64,000 nucleotides of DNA from Trichococcus flocculiformis (GCF_900113645.1 NZ_FOQC01000004.1:53494-117493), one strand, 5' to 3'. Numbered from the stretch's first letter, positions 10,432 to 20,138 are shown. A program made the numbers and translations. Notes: generated by a model not told the origin, from the sequence alone.

Positions 10432-11439
10432 TCAGTACAACTCTTCTAACAACTCTTCGGCTGTCACATTGCCGAAGTATTTCTTGATGTCAAGTTCATT
10501 CAGTTTGTCCAGGATGTCCTGTTTGGCATATTTGACGCCAATAAACGCTTCTTCAACATCTTTGATTTCACCCAATCCGAAGAAATCACCAAAAATCTTC
10601 AACTGTTGGATATGCCCCTCTTCAACATTCAAGCGGACTTCAATGGAGCCGATGGGGAAGCGATGATGTTTTTGGATTTCGAATTTAGGCGATTTACCGT
10701 AATTCCAATCCCAGTTGCCAAAGTACTCTTCCCGGATTTCATATACGCGTTTCCAATCTTCATCGGTCAAGTGGTACTCTTTTACTTCTTCACGCGTTTC
10801 GACATCAAAAATCGACAGCAGCATCAAGTCACGGAATTGTTCCGTAGTCAGATTTTGATAAGCCTCATCAACAAATGGTTTGATGTTGGTTACACGACTA
10901 CGGATCGACTTGATCCCTTTCGATTCGATTTTCTCTTTGCGCGGTTTCAACGCACCCGTTACGGCATCCAAATCAGAGTCGAACAGGATCGTCCCATGGG
11001 CCGTCATTCTTCCGTTTGTCGCGTACATGGCATTCCCTGAGAATTTTTTTTCTCCGATAACCAAGTCGTTTCTTCCTTTTAATTCAGCTTCCTTGACGCC
11101 TACGCTGTGCAAAAAGGAAATGACCGGCTTAGTGAATTTTCCGAAATCGCGGAAAGAATCGCCATCATCTTTCGTGATGAAGCAGAATGAAAAGTTACCT
11201 AGGTCGTGGTATACTGCGCCCCCTCCGGACATGCGGCGGACGATATGGATTTTATTTGCTTCGACATAGTCAGCATTGATTTCTTCGATCGTATTCTGAT
11301 TGCGTCCGATGATGATCGACGGTTCATTTATATAGAACAACAGAATCGGCTCGTCCAAGATCTTTTCCTTCAATAAAAATGTCTCCAACGCAATATTAAC
11401 GCTTGGATCCAACTGTCCTTGATTATCTACAAAATACAT
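10432..11439 (-). CDS. lplA: lipoate--protein ligase
   Basis: A 335-residue lipoate-protein ligase A, which adenylates free lipoate and transfers it to E2 subunits or GcvH. The catalytic half has RRMSGGGAVYHDLGNFSF near residue 75 and the lysine-containing KFSGNAMYATNGRMTAHGT near residue 133. The C-terminal accessory domain typical of LplA follows residue 250. The ATG at 11439 has an AGAGGAA ribosome binding site. No lipoate synthesis genes are in the window, which fits lipoate scavenging (inference). Confidence 0.95.
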   Translation of the reverse strand: MYFVDNQGQLDPSVNIALETFLLKEKILDEPILLFYINEPSIIIGRNQNTIEEINADYVEANKIHIVRRMSGGGAVYHDLGNFSFCFITKDDGDSFRDFGKFTKPVISFLHSVGVKEAELKGRNDLVIGEKKFSGNAMYATNGRMTAHGTILFDSDLDAVTGALKPRKEKIESKGIKSIRSRVTNIKPFVDEAYQNLTTEQFRDLMLLSIFDVETREEVKEYHLTDEDWKRVYEIREEYFGNWDWNYGKSPKFEIQKHHRFPIGSIEVRLNVEEGHIQQLKIFGDFFGLGEIKDVEEAFIGVKYAKQDILDKLNELDIKKYFGNVTAEELLEELY

Positions 11440-11501
11440 ATGCCTGTTCCTCTCCCATTCTTCATTATGATTTGTTGTTTCATTCCGGATTCTGAATCCG
11501 G

Positions 11502-12242
11502 TCAGATGGTGATGATCCGATCTTTTTCAGCCAACGTCACGGACACGGATGGCGCAGCATCTTTCGCTTGGTCCAGGAGCACAGACAGCGTACCTTTTTG
11601 CGGCAAATGAGTCAGGATCAATTGTTTGACCGCGGCTTCTTCAGCTAACGTCCCGACTTCGCCTGCAGTCATATGTGCATGGTGACGCTCGTTTCCGTTG
11701 AACAGATTGGCATCAGCCAAGAACAGGTCAGCATCCTTCACGAAAGGCACAAATGCCGGTAAATAGGCTGAATCCGCCCCGAAAACGAAGACTTTTCCGG
11801 TTGCGATTTCCTCGATCCGCAACGCATAGCACGGAACCGGATGGACGGTTTTCAAAAAACGGATCCGGAAAGGTCCCAACTCCAACGTTTCTTCCGGAGC
11901 ATAGGCAATCCCTTCGCTCACCCCCGGCATCTCCAACAAGCGGAAAAATTCCGATTCGACATGACCGTATATCGGCAATATTTTTTTAGATTTACCGACT
12001 GCAGGCTCTTTCAGCTGGAAAGTGTACTGCAGAACACCCAAATCCGCAATGTGATCCGCGTGATAATGGGTCAAAATGACCGCATCCAAATCCAACGGAT
12101 CCAGATGATGTTCCAGAGACAATAAAGCATTGCTACCGACATCGATCAATAGTTTAAAGTCATCGGATGTCAGCAGATAAGCTGTCGTACCGACATCTTT
12201 TGTAGGATAGCCACCCATACAGCCCAAAATAGTCAATTCCAT
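11502..12242 (-). CDS. MBL-fold metal-dependent hydrolase
   Basis: A 246-residue metallo-beta-lactamase-fold protein with the di-metal motif THYHADHIAD near residue 62, further His/Asp ligands at VHPVP and FGADSAY, and a late THLPQ. The layout resembles the RNase Z-like/YhfI group of hydrolases; the substrate is unknown. The ATG at 12242 has a GGAGG site 7 nt upstream, so the longer ORF to 12275 is not used. It lies 62 nt upstream of lplA on the same strand and may be co-transcribed with it. Confidence 0.9.
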   Translation of the reverse strand: MELTILGCMGGYPTKDVGTTAYLLTSDDFKLLIDVGSNALLSLEHHLDPLDLDAVILTHYHADHIADLGVLQYTFQLKEPAVGKSKKILPIYGHVESEFFRLLEMPGVSEGIAYAPEETLELGPFRIRFLKTVHPVPCYALRIEEIATGKVFVFGADSAYLPAFVPFVKDADLFLADANLFNGNERHHAHMTAGEVGTLAEEAAVKQLILTHLPQKGTLSVLLDQAKDAAPSVSVTLAEKDRIITI

Positions 12243-12428
12243 TAAACATCCTCCAATCCAATATCTGATAAGCAAAGAATCTTATTCAGATTATAACATG
12301 CCTTCAGCTTTCGACAATCGAAAATCATTTCACCCTTGTAGAAAGAAACAGTTTTCCGGTAAATAGGTAACAGTTAAACATCATTGAATTTATTATAGCA
12401 CCAAACAAAAATAAACACTATATGAATT

Positions 12429-12478
12429 TAAAAAACAGTCCACCCTCCTTTGTAATCATACAGATAGGCGAACTGTTT
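12429..12478 (-). terminator. terminator after hemY-like gene
   Basis: AAAACAGTTCGCC and GGTGGACTGTTTTTT on the minus strand pair across a longer loop. It begins 6 nt past the stop of the oxidase gene. Confidence 0.75.
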
Positions 12479-12483
12479 TATTT

Positions 12484-13911
12484 TTAATTCGGACTGTTGT
12501 TCTTTTCCATTTCTTTCATGTAGCGGATCGCCTCATCAGCCAAGCGTTTTCCCTCTATGATGGCATTTTCCATTCCATAACCCGCCATTCCGTTCCCTCC
12601 GACAAAAACGCCTCTTTTTGCATACTCTCTATCGACTGGATAATCATCATCCAGCATCTCTTGTCTTTGCTGCAGACTGAAATGCGGTACAGCTTTTTCC
12701 CAGCGATAAAAAATGACCTGTAGAGGTTCTTCAGCCAAAGTCAAAATTTCCTTCACTTCATTCTTGATGATCTCCATCACGAGAGCATCAGCTAATTCTA
12801 TCAAGGTTTCTTCCAAACGTCTGCCGAATTCCACAAGTATATAATAGTGTTCAGCCTGCTCAAGCAACGGCCATTTGTTGTTCAGGACAACAACCTTGGT
12901 AGTATGATAGGAACTTTTTCGCGGAATCACAAATCCTTGTCCCTCAGGCGGATTTTTGACTGCTGTTTTGTTAATTTTGAAAAAAACGGTTCCGACACTG
13001 GTACTTTCGGCTTTCGGGATAGCAACCTCACTGGTAAGACCTTCCAAAAAACTTAAGGATTCCTGAGGGTTTGTTGTGACGAGAACACTTCCAGCACGCA
13101 TGGATTCACGTCCATTCAATTCAATCAGCAGCAAGTCTTCCGCAACACTGCTCAATGATTTCACTTTCTGATTCACATACAGATGGCCTTCCGAGTGCTG
13201 GGCCAAAGATTTGATTAAGGTTGTCAGTCCGCCTTTGAAGGTATACTCCTGACCGGATCCATCCGCAAAACGCAACAACTGTTCTTTTTTATTTTTTCCG
13301 ATATGTGCCCTTCCGAAAATGGTCACCAAATTGTCATCGAACAATTTTACCGGCATTAATTCCATAGAGCCGTAGACGTTATCAGGATAACAGGGCTCAG
13401 CCATATAGTCGACCACTTCCCGTCCCAAACGAAATTCCAAAAAGTTGTCGGTTGAATACTCAGGGTTCTCATGCAAGTTTTTGGACAAAAACAGACTATT
13501 CATGAACGCTCGGAGCTTTGCATCAAAGGTCAATCCATTGGCTTGCCAAATACCATTCGGAAAAAGTGGTATGCCGTGGTAGGTAGGCATACCGTCATCG
13601 ATGACTGCATACCCATCGAACAACACCAGTTTCCCACCTTTGCTGAATTGAATTTCGCTTTCCAAGCCTAATTCCCGAAAAAACCCGGAAATATCCGCTC
13701 GTCTTGAATCGAAAGCTGATGCGCCTACATCAAACGCATACCCGTCCATCTCAATCGTATGGATCATACCGCCCACTGCGGATCGATCCTCCAGAACGAC
13801 ATACTCAAACGGAAGGTTTTGTTTCCGGATGGCTTTATCGATTTCATAAGCAGCTGTCAATCCTCTAAGTCCACCGCCGATGATTACGATACGTCGCTTC
13901 AACTTCTCCAT
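12484..13911 (-). CDS. hemY: protoporphyrinogen/coproporphyrinogen oxidase-like flavoprotein
   Basis: A 475-residue FAD-dependent oxidase of the HemY/PPOX type. The N-terminal dinucleotide motif is IIGGGLRGLTAAYEI, then VLEDRSAVGGMI, and the C-terminal FAD segment is GVFVGGNGMAGYGMENAI. The family oxidises coproporphyrinogen or protoporphyrinogen in heme synthesis. No other heme gene is present in the window, and many lactic acid bacteria lack the pathway, so this may be an orphan acting on imported porphyrins or on another substrate. It appears intact. A GAGGGG ribosome binding site precedes the ATG. Confidence 0.85.
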   Translation of the reverse strand: MEKLKRRIVIIGGGLRGLTAAYEIDKAIRKQNLPFEYVVLEDRSAVGGMIHTIEMDGYAFDVGASAFDSRRADISGFFRELGLESEIQFSKGGKLVLFDGYAVIDDGMPTYHGIPLFPNGIWQANGLTFDAKLRAFMNSLFLSKNLHENPEYSTDNFLEFRLGREVVDYMAEPCYPDNVYGSMELMPVKLFDDNLVTIFGRAHIGKNKKEQLLRFADGSGQEYTFKGGLTTLIKSLAQHSEGHLYVNQKVKSLSSVAEDLLLIELNGRESMRAGSVLVTTNPQESLSFLEGLTSEVAIPKAESTSVGTVFFKINKTAVKNPPEGQGFVIPRKSSYHTTKVVVLNNKWPLLEQAEHYYILVEFGRRLEETLIELADALVMEIIKNEVKEILTLAEEPLQVIFYRWEKAVPHFSLQQRQEMLDDDYPVDREYAKRGVFVGGNGMAGYGMENAIIEGKRLADEAIRYMKEMEKNNSPN

Positions 13912-14030
13912 CCTTCCATCCCCTCCTCTTGCTTTCTTGACACCTACTTTATCACTATCTATATCTTACTCTATCACTCCGCAAAAATATGTGGATATTT
14001 TTTGACAGATGTTCATATTTTGCATATTTG

Positions 14031-15116
14031 TCAGACGTTTTCGCGGATCTGTCTGACTGTTTCCGCATCCAAACGTTTGACTATTTCAGTGACTAATTTG
14101 ACTGCGTTCAAATAGTCATCCTCATGGATCATGGAAGTGTGTGAATGCAGGTATCGTACCGGAACAGTAATAGCAAAAGATGGAATACCATCCAGGCTCT
14201 GATGCTGAGCACCAGCATCTGTTCCGCCACCTGTGATGACCGTGTACTGGAACGGAATTTCACATTCTTCGGCAACACCAACAATAAAATCGCGTAAACC
14301 ACGATGCGGGACCATCGACGCATCATAAATCAATAATTGCGGCCCTTTGCCTAATTCGGAATCCGCTTCTTGAGGCGTCATTCCCGGCGTATCTCCAGCA
14401 GTTCCTGTATCCAAAGCAAAGGCGATGTCCGGACGGATCATGTGTGTGGCTGTCTTTGCACCACGCAGCCCCACTTCCTCCTGAGCATTGCCGCCACTGT
14501 AAATTATATTCGGATGCGCAGTATTTGCAAGATTTTCCAATACTTTCAGTGCAACGGCAAGTCCGATGCGGTTATCCCAAGCTTTCGCTAAAAGAAATTT
14601 GGAATTGTTCATGCGTTTGAAAGAAATGTATGGCGTGATCATATCGCCAGGTTTGATGCCCCATTCTGCTACTTGCTCCTTTGAAGAAGCACCGATATCG
14701 ATGAACATATCTTTAATTTCATAAGGTTTTTTGCGCGCTTCCGGCGTCAGTACATGTGGCGGTTTACAACCGATGACTCCGTGGCAACGTTCGCCTTTAG
14801 AGTTGGTGATTTCCACTTGTTGGGCCAGCATGACCTGATTCCACCATCCACCTAATGTTTGGAATTTGACGAATCCCTTCTCGGTGATACTTGTGACCAT
14901 GAAGCCGACTTCATCCAAGTGCCCCGCCAATAAAATGGTTGGCCCTTCTTCCGCCCCTGTATGTTTGGCAAAGAGCCCACCCAATCCGTCCTGCGAAAAA
15001 CTTTCGGCGAAAGGTTCCGCGTAGCGTCTAAAAACTTCTCGGACCTCCCCTTCATTGCCTGGAACGCCTCTCGCATCCGTCAAATCGATCAGCATTTGTA
15101 ATTCTTTCTCTTCCAA
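14031..15116 (-). CDS. ysdC: M42 family aminopeptidase (YsdC-like)
   Basis: A 361-residue M42 glutamyl/leucyl-type aminopeptidase, a di-zinc enzyme that forms large tetrahedral complexes and trims peptides. Metal-binding motifs are AGHLDEVGF (His, Asp), AWDNRIG (bridging Asp), [10 protein letters not shown] (catalytic Glu pair), ALDTG and SHTSM. The start is probably TTG at 15116, which has GGGGGT 6-7 nt upstream; the first ATG at 15095 is less well placed. It follows rplT as ysdC does in B. subtilis. A paralogue is at 33934-35010. Confidence 0.93.
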   Translation of the reverse strand: MEEKELQMLIDLTDARGVPGNEGEVREVFRRYAEPFAESFSQDGLGGLFAKHTGAEEGPTILLAGHLDEVGFMVTSITEKGFVKFQTLGGWWNQVMLAQQVEITNSKGERCHGVIGCKPPHVLTPEARKKPYEIKDMFIDIGASSKEQVAEWGIKPGDMITPYISFKRMNNSKFLLAKAWDNRIGLAVALKVLENLANTAHPNIIYSGGNAQEEVGLRGAKTATHMIRPDIAFALDTGTAGDTPGMTPQEADSELGKGPQLLIYDASMVPHRGLRDFIVGVAEECEIPFQYTVITGGGTDAGAQHQSLDGIPSFAITVPVRYLHSHTSMIHEDDYLNAVKLVTEIVKRLDAETVRQIRENV

Positions 15117-15180
15117 AATGATACCCCCATTGATTTAGTGACATAAAATAAGTATAGCATTTACTACAAGAAAAACAAAA

Positions 15181-15221
15181 AATCGCTGCACTCCCAGTCA
15201 ATGACCGGGGAGGCAGCGATT
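15181..15221 (-). terminator. terminator of infC-rpmI-rplT operon
   Basis: AATCGCTGC and GCAGCGATT pair, with CTCCC/GGGAG above. An A-rich run on the left gives T-rich RNA on the minus strand. It lies 6 nt after the rplT stop. Confidence 0.93.
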
Positions 15222-15227
15222 CAAAAA

Positions 15228-15587
15228 TTATTTAGCCAAAGCAGCTTTAGCTTGCTCAGCTACTGCAGCGAATGCCGCAGCGTCTGTAACAGCCAAATCA
15301 GCCAACATTTTACGGTTCATTTCGATACCAGCAAGTTTCAATCCGTGGATCAAAGTGCTGTAGCTCATGCCGTTGATACGAGCAGCCGCGTTGATACGGG
15401 CAATCCATAATCTACGGAAGTCGCGTTTCTTTTGACGACGGTCTCTGTAAGCATAAGTATAAGATTTCATTACTTGTTCTTTAGCTGTTTTGAATAATGT
15501 ATGTTTTGAACCGTAATAACCTTTAGATAATTTAATAATCTTTTTGCGGCGTTTACGGGTTACTGTCCCACCTTTAACACGTGGCAT
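15228..15587 (-). CDS. rplT: 50S ribosomal protein L20
   Basis: A 119-residue L20, the standard bacterial length, opening [16 protein letters not shown] with the usual basic N-terminal tail. It binds 23S rRNA early in 50S assembly and in Bacillus represses its own operon by binding the leader RNA. It is the third gene of the infC-rpmI-rplT operon. Confidence 0.99.
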   Translation of the reverse strand: MPRVKGGTVTRKRRKKIIKLSKGYYGSKHTLFKTAKEQVMKSYTYAYRDRRQKKRDFRRLWIARINAAARINGMSYSTLIHGLKLAGIEMNRKMLADLAVTDAAAFAAVAEQAKAALAK

Positions 15588-15643
15588 AGTGATTTCCTCC
15601 TTATTAGAACCATGGTTCTATCTCTTATTGTTGTTATTTAGAA

Positions 15644-15844
15644 TTATTTCATTTGTGATAATTGTTGGCTGATGCGTTTGATATCAGATGCGCTAACCAT
15701 TGAAGCTTGACGCAATTGACGTCTTTGTTTCTTCGTTTTTCCGTGGAATCTATGGCTTGTAAAAGCGCTCCAACGTTTTAGTCCGCCGTTACCAGTTCTT
15801 TTGAAACGTTTAGCTGAACCACGGTGAGTTTTTTGTTTTGGCAT
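15644..15844 (-). CDS. rpmI: 50S ribosomal protein L35
   Basis: A 66-residue L35 with the typical opening [18 protein letters not shown] and a strongly basic composition. It is a component of the large ribosomal subunit. It lies between infC and rplT, 30 nt after infC. Confidence 0.99.
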   Translation of the reverse strand: MPKQKTHRGSAKRFKRTGNGGLKRWSAFTSHRFHGKTKKQRRQLRQASMVSASDIKRISQQLSQMK

Positions 15845-15874
15845 TTGTCTTTCCTCCTAAATTAAGTTACAAAT

Positions 15875-16390
15875 TTATTTATCGGCTTTGGGTGCCAACA
15901 TCAAGAACATGCTTCTTCCGTCCATTTTAGGATGAGATTCAATCGTCGCAATGTCAGTAAGCTCAGAAGCAAGGCGATCAAGGACCCTTTGTCCGATTTC
16001 TTTGTGGGTGATCGCACGTCCTTTGAATCGAATCGATGCTTTCACTTTGTCACCTTTTTCCAAGAATTTGCGTGCATTCCGCAATTTCGTTTGAAAATCA
16101 TTTTCGTCGATGGAAGGACTCAAGCGTACTTCTTTAAGGCTTACCACTTTTTGGTTTTTACGGGCTTCACGTTCACGTTTTTGTTGATCGAAACGGAACT
16201 TGCCGTAATCCATAATACGGGCAACGGGCGGGTTTGCATTTGGCGATACCAAAACTAAATCTAAATTAGCTGCTTCTGCAATCTGCAATGCATCACTTTT
16301 CGATTTGACTCCTAGTTGCTCGCCGTCACTACCGATGATGCGTAGTTCGCGGGCACGGATGCCGTCGTTAACCATCATATCTTTTGCTAT
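15875..16390 (-). CDS. infC: translation initiation factor IF-3 with AUA start codon
   Basis: A 171-residue IF-3 that prevents premature subunit joining and checks the start codon. The N-terminal domain carries [15 protein letters not shown], the linker is the Lys/Arg-rich [15 protein letters not shown], and the C-terminal domain has [15 protein letters not shown]. The nearest ATG codons (16378, 16375) have no ribosome binding site at a good distance. A perfect GGAGGTG lies 9 nt upstream of an in-frame ATA at 16390, giving I-A-K-D-M-M-V-N. This aligns with the I-S-K-D start of Bacillus IF-3, which uses AUU. I therefore place the start at ATA. Such a codon would let IF-3 limit its own synthesis (established for AUU in other bacteria). 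Confidence 0.93.
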   Translation of the reverse strand: MAKDMMVNDGIRARELRIIGSDGEQLGVKSKSDALQIAEAANLDLVLVSPNANPPVARIMDYGKFRFDQQKREREARKNQKVVSLKEVRLSPSIDENDFQTKLRNARKFLEKGDKVKASIRFKGRAITHKEIGQRVLDRLASELTDIATIESHPKMDGRSMFLMLAPKADK

Positions 16391-16560
16391 GGTCGTTCAC
16401 CTCCATGATATTTGAGAGAAAGAACGCAGAAAAAAGTCGGCGGGTCATACTAACCCCGCCGACAATACTCGCATTGCTGCAAGTTACTTGTACATATCTG
16501 GCCCAGGGACGCAATTGTCCACTTAGGCGAGAAGCGGGTGCCTCTGCTTAATTTCTCAAC
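16391..16560 (-). ncRNA. L20 (infC) leader, ribosomal autoregulatory RNA
   Basis: The 170-nt untranslated leader of infC-rpmI-rplT. A GC-rich hairpin at 16432-16463 (GTCGGCGGG with CCCGCCGAC) is followed on the minus strand by TTTTTT and forms a terminator. Upstream segments (around 16490-16545) can pair in alternative ways. This matches the architecture of the Bacillus L20 leader, where L20 binding favours termination. I assign it from position and layout rather than from a covariance model. Confidence 0.82.
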
Positions 16561-16566
16561 TTTTAC

Positions 16567-16595
16567 AGTATACCTTGTTAAAATGAAAACGTCAA
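16567..16595 (-). promoter_or_regulatory. sigma-A promoter of infC operon
   Basis: On the minus strand TTGACG (16590-16595), a 17-nt spacer and TATACT (16567-16572) form a near-consensus promoter, placing the transcription start near 16560. Confidence 0.85.
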
Positions 16596-16640
16596 GAACA
16601 TTTCAACAAAAATCTTCATTTTCAATATACGTTCAGACAT

Positions 16641-17141
16641 TCAGGATTCCGGTGCGTATTTCCAGATTTCTTCGAGATCCTTCGCTGGCAATTCCGCCAC
16701 TAATTCATTGACTGTCTTATTCCATTCCGGAACGACATACTCCGGATTCAGTTCCTGCAGCGGCAACAGTACGAAGGAGCGCTCCTGCATTCTCGGATGC
16801 GGCACAGTAAGCCGTTCTTCATCGATACTCTCCACTCCGTACAAAACAATGTCGACATCCAGGGTACGCGGTCCGAATCGAATCGTCCGTACTCTACCGA
16901 GCTCCTGTTCGATAGTTTGGCAGCTGTCCAGCAAATCCAAAGGTAACAATTCCGTTTCTGCTTCAAACACTAGGTTCAGAAAATCAGGCTGATCGAGATA
17001 GCCTACCGGTTTCGATTCATAAATGGAAGATACGCGCTTCACTTCGACACCCGACAAGGAGTGGAAAAGCTCCAAGGCTTTATCAAGATGGGCTGCACGC
17101 GGCTCCAGATTCGTGCCTAATGCAATGTACACGATAGGCAT
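16641..17141 (-). CDS. folK: 2-amino-4-hydroxy-6-hydroxymethyldihydropteridine diphosphokinase
   Basis: A 166-residue HPPK that pyrophosphorylates hydroxymethyl-dihydropterin using ATP, the step between FolB and FolP. Conserved segments are YIALGTNLEPR at the start, FLNLVFEAET, and the metal/ATP-binding FGPRTLDVDIVLYG with PHPRMQERSFVL. I chose the ATG at 17141, which has AAGGGAG upstream and fits the usual N-terminus; the ORF to 17183 overlaps folB. It lies 4 nt after folB and is the last gene of the folate operon. Confidence 0.97.
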   Translation of the reverse strand: MPIVYIALGTNLEPRAAHLDKALELFHSLSGVEVKRVSSIYESKPVGYLDQPDFLNLVFEAETELLPLDLLDSCQTIEQELGRVRTIRFGPRTLDVDIVLYGVESIDEERLTVPHPRMQERSFVLLPLQELNPEYVVPEWNKTVNELVAELPAKDLEEIWKYAPES

Positions 17142-17145
17142 GCGC

Positions 17146-17514
17146 TTAGCTCCCTTCCCTTTCGCGGTAGATCTCCACCGCAACGGAATCGTAATGGCCG
17201 ACGATCGGTGGATCCGGCTTGGTCACTTTCACTTGGCAGGCTTGCAACCCATCAAAACGCGCAAACAAAGCGATGGCAATATGCTCGGCCAAAGCTTCGA
17301 TCAGGTTGAAGTTTTCGCCCTCCACTACTGCTTTGACCGCCTTGTAGGCATGTCCGTAATGGATGGAATCCTCCATCTTGTCGCTGTAACCGGCTTTTTT
17401 TGTATCAGTATGCAGCACAATATCTACGTTAAAACGTTGTCCCAACACTTTTTCTTCCGCATTCAATCCATGGAAAGCATAGAACTGTAGATTATTCAAA
17501 TAGATTTTATCCAA
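17146..17514 (-). CDS. folB: dihydroneopterin aldolase
   Basis: A 122-residue FolB that splits dihydroneopterin into hydroxymethyl-dihydropterin and glycolaldehyde. The N-terminus MDKIYLNNLQFYAFHG contains the conserved FYAFHGLNAEEK active-site segment, and the catalytic-site lysine region reads KVTKPDPPI. The start codon is TTG at 17514 with AAAGGAGAG 7 nt upstream. It overlaps the 3' end of folP by 8 nt, which suggests translational coupling. Confidence 0.96.
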   Translation of the reverse strand: MDKIYLNNLQFYAFHGLNAEEKVLGQRFNVDIVLHTDTKKAGYSDKMEDSIHYGHAYKAVKAVVEGENFNLIEALAEHIAIALFARFDGLQACQVKVTKPDPPIVGHYDSVAVEIYREREGS

Positions 17515-18340
17515 TCGGGCTCTCTCCTTTTTTTAACATGATATCCATCATCCTTGCCATTTCCGCATTGGCCTTTACATTATGCACGCGGAATATTTGC
17601 GCACCGTTTACGATGCCTAATGCAGTCGTGGCGGCTGTCCCCAGATCGCGCTCCTTGAAGGGGATATCCCCCAATGCCGTTCCGATGAACCGTTTGCGGG
17701 ACGTTCCCAGCAGCAACGGGTAGCCGAGATCCGCAAACCGCTTCAGATGATGGACCACATTCAGATTGTCTTCATAGGTTTTTCCGAATCCGCAGCCGGG
17801 ATCGAGAATGATGTTTTCCCTTTTGACGCCTGCGGACACTGCGATCCGCACACTCTCCGCCAAATCAGTCAACATATCTTCGATCAAAAAGGCATAATCC
17901 GGCTTTTCCCGATTGTGCATCAAAATGATCGGCACATCAAATGACGCCGCCACAGCTGCAATCTGAGGATCGTACCTGCAGCCCCAAATGTCATTGATGA
18001 TATCAACGCCGGCTTCGCAAGCCGCTCGAGCGACCGCCGACTTGTAAGTGTCGATTGAAAGCGGCACATCGACCGCTTTCTTTAGCGCTTCAATGACGGG
18101 CACAATCCGCGCAATCTCCTCTTCATCAGATATCTGCGTGTGACCAGGACGGGTGGATTCCCCGCCGATGTCGATGATATCGGCGCCATCAGCAACCATC
18201 TCCAGCGCGTGGGCGACAGCTTTTTCGACCGTGTTCCACTCTCCGCCATCGGAAAATGAATCCGGCGTCACGTTTAGGATTCCCATAATGTAACTGCGCT
18301 GTGACAGTTCATATACTTTCGTCTTTGTCGTTAATTTCAA
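17507..18340 (-). CDS. folP: dihydropteroate synthase
   Basis: A 277-residue DHPS that joins p-aminobenzoate to the pterin, and is the target of sulfonamides. It has the signature GILNVTPDSFSDGG near residue 20, IDIGGESTRPGH near residue 60, and the DPGCGFGKT and GTSRKRFIG segments. The start is TTG at 18340 with GAGGAG 8 nt upstream; an ATG a few bases upstream is out of frame. It is second in the folE-folP-folB-folK operon. Confidence 0.97.
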   Translation of the reverse strand: MKLTTKTKVYELSQRSYIMGILNVTPDSFSDGGEWNTVEKAVAHALEMVADGADIIDIGGESTRPGHTQISDEEEIARIVPVIEALKKAVDVPLSIDTYKSAVARAACEAGVDIINDIWGCRYDPQIAAVAASFDVPIILMHNREKPDYAFLIEDMLTDLAESVRIAVSAGVKRENIILDPGCGFGKTYEDNLNVVHHLKRFADLGYPLLLGTSRKRFIGTALGDIPFKERDLGTAATTALGIVNGAQIFRVHNVKANAEMARMMDIMLKKGESPIG

Positions 18341-18371
18341 GGTCCATTCTCCTCATCAGCGTGTACTTCGT

Positions 18372-18929
18372 TTAAAGTTTGATCAATTCCAGTACTTCAC
18401 TTCTGGATTTGAAGGATTGTTTGAATCCACCACGGACTGCGGATGTCACAGTCTTGCTGCCCGGTTTTTTCACGCCGCGCATGGTCATGCACATATGCTC
18501 GGCTTCCAAAATGACCATGACTCCCTGCGGTTCCAGATGCTCCATCAGAATATCCGCAACCGTCGTCGTGATGCGCTCCTGTATCTGCGGTTTTTTGCTG
18601 ACTTCATCCAGGATGCGGGCAAGTTTGCTCAAACCGATCACCTGTCCATCTTTCGGCATATAAGCGATATGCCCCACACCAAAAAACGGAACCAGATGAT
18701 GTTCGCAAGTTGAATAGAAAGGAATATCCTTCACTAACACGATTTCGTCTGTATCTTCATGAAAGATCACTTTGGCGTGATCGGCTGGATCTTTTTCGAG
18801 ACCGGAAAAAATTTCTGCATACATGCGCGCCACGCGCTTCGGTGTATCCTGCAACCCTGAGCGCTTCGGGTCTTCCCCGATCGCCTCCAAAATCATTTGG
18901 ACAGCGACTTCTATCTTCTCTAAATCCAT
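18372..18929 (-). CDS. folE: GTP cyclohydrolase I
   Basis: A 185-residue GTP cyclohydrolase I, which makes dihydroneopterin triphosphate, the first step of folate synthesis. The zinc-site sequence is [12 protein letters not shown], with the third ligand in EHMCMTMRG; the family signature [20 protein letters not shown] is present in full. It starts at ATG with a GGAGG site 6 nt upstream. It leads the folate operon, 18 nt downstream of the amidohydrolase gene. Confidence 0.97.
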   Translation of the reverse strand: MDLEKIEVAVQMILEAIGEDPKRSGLQDTPKRVARMYAEIFSGLEKDPADHAKVIFHEDTDEIVLVKDIPFYSTCEHHLVPFFGVGHIAYMPKDGQVIGLSKLARILDEVSKKPQIQERITTTVADILMEHLEPQGVMVILEAEHMCMTMRGVKKPGSKTVTSAVRGGFKQSFKSRSEVLELIKL

Positions 18930-18947
18930 ATTTATCCTCCTAAACGC

Positions 18948-20138
18948 TCATTTTGCGGATAACGCCGCAAGGGTGATGTCAGCGACTGCTTTAGCTGCGA
19001 CCAATAGAGCTTTTTCATTGATGTCGAATTTTGGGTGATGATTATTGAACACTTCTGCCTGGTTCGGACGGGCACCGACATTCAGGAAAGCGCCGGGGAT
19101 TTTCAACAGATACTGTCCGAAATCCTCCGCTCCAGTGTTGGCAGAAGTTGCGATGACTTGGTTCAAATAAGAACCGACACCGTTTTGTTCCAGAACAGCT
19201 ACTGCTTTGGCAGTCTCTTTTGGATGGTTGTATAAAGGCGGGTAATCGGAGTTGTAGTCGATTTCTACCTTCACGTTATACATCTCCTCAAGACCGCGAC
19301 CGATCCGGTGGAAGTGTTCCTCGATGACTTTTCCCACCTCAAGATCCATATAGCGGGCATCCCCGCGCAGAATCAGACTATCCTTGATGACATTACTGCT
19401 GCCGACCGCCTCGAAAGAGCCGATCGTCACGACAGCCATGTCATAAGGGTTGATGCGCCGGGAAACGATGGTCTGCAGGTTCATCACGAAACTGGAGGCC
19501 GCCACAATCGTATCATTGGAGCGATGCGGTTGCGAACCATGCCCGCCTGTCCCCTGGATCGTGACTTTGATGTCACTGCAGCCAGCGTAGGCGAATCCGC
19601 TCGTATAAAAGACGGTACCCACTTCATAGTCCGGATAGAAATGGATGCCATAGATTTCATCGACATCATCTAATAAGCCGGAGTCCATGATGCTCTTGGC
19701 ACCGGCCGGAGCCATCTCTTCGGCATGTTGGTGCACAATTTTAACGGTTCCTTCCCATTGGTCCCGCAAGCGGATAAGACAATCCGCCAAGATCATCAGG
19801 TAAGCGGTATGCCCGTCATGGCCACAAGCATGCATGACACCGTGATTTTTCGATGCGAACGGCAGACCGGTCTGCTCCTCGATCTGGAGCGCATCGAAAT
19901 CTGCCCGAAGCGCGATGGTCCGGCCGGGTTTATTTCCTTTGATCGTGACGATGATGCCATAGCCGTTCCCGACGTTCGTTTGTACATCAACCGATTTATT
20001 TTCATAGAAACGGGCGATGAACGCAGCCGTTTCTTTCTCGTCGAATGACAATTCAGGATGCTCGTGGAAATGACGGCGCAAAGCAATCATGTCATCTTCA
20101 CGGCCATCCAGCATTTTCATCAATTCTTCTCTTAACAT
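18948..20138 (-). CDS. M20 family amidohydrolase
   Basis: A 396-residue M20D amidohydrolase of the N-acyl-amino-acid/hippurate/N-acetyldiaminopimelate deacetylase type. Metal-binding segments are CGHDGHTAYLM near residue 103 and HQHAEEMAPAGAK near residue 138, and the lid-domain motif GTGGHGSQPH is near residue 192. It removes acyl groups from amino acids or related compounds; the substrate is not clear from sequence. It lies directly upstream of folE with an 18-nt gap and may share its promoter, though no pathway link is evident. Confidence 0.92.
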   Translation of the reverse strand: MLREELMKMLDGREDDMIALRRHFHEHPELSFDEKETAAFIARFYENKSVDVQTNVGNGYGIIVTIKGNKPGRTIALRADFDALQIEEQTGLPFASKNHGVMHACGHDGHTAYLMILADCLIRLRDQWEGTVKIVHQHAEEMAPAGAKSIMDSGLLDDVDEIYGIHFYPDYEVGTVFYTSGFAYAGCSDIKVTIQGTGGHGSQPHRSNDTIVAASSFVMNLQTIVSRRINPYDMAVVTIGSFEAVGSSNVIKDSLILRGDARYMDLEVGKVIEEHFHRIGRGLEEMYNVKVEIDYNSDYPPLYNHPKETAKAVAVLEQNGVGSYLNQVIATSANTGAEDFGQYLLKIPGAFLNVGARPNQAEVFNNHHPKFDINEKALLVAAKAVADITLAALSAK

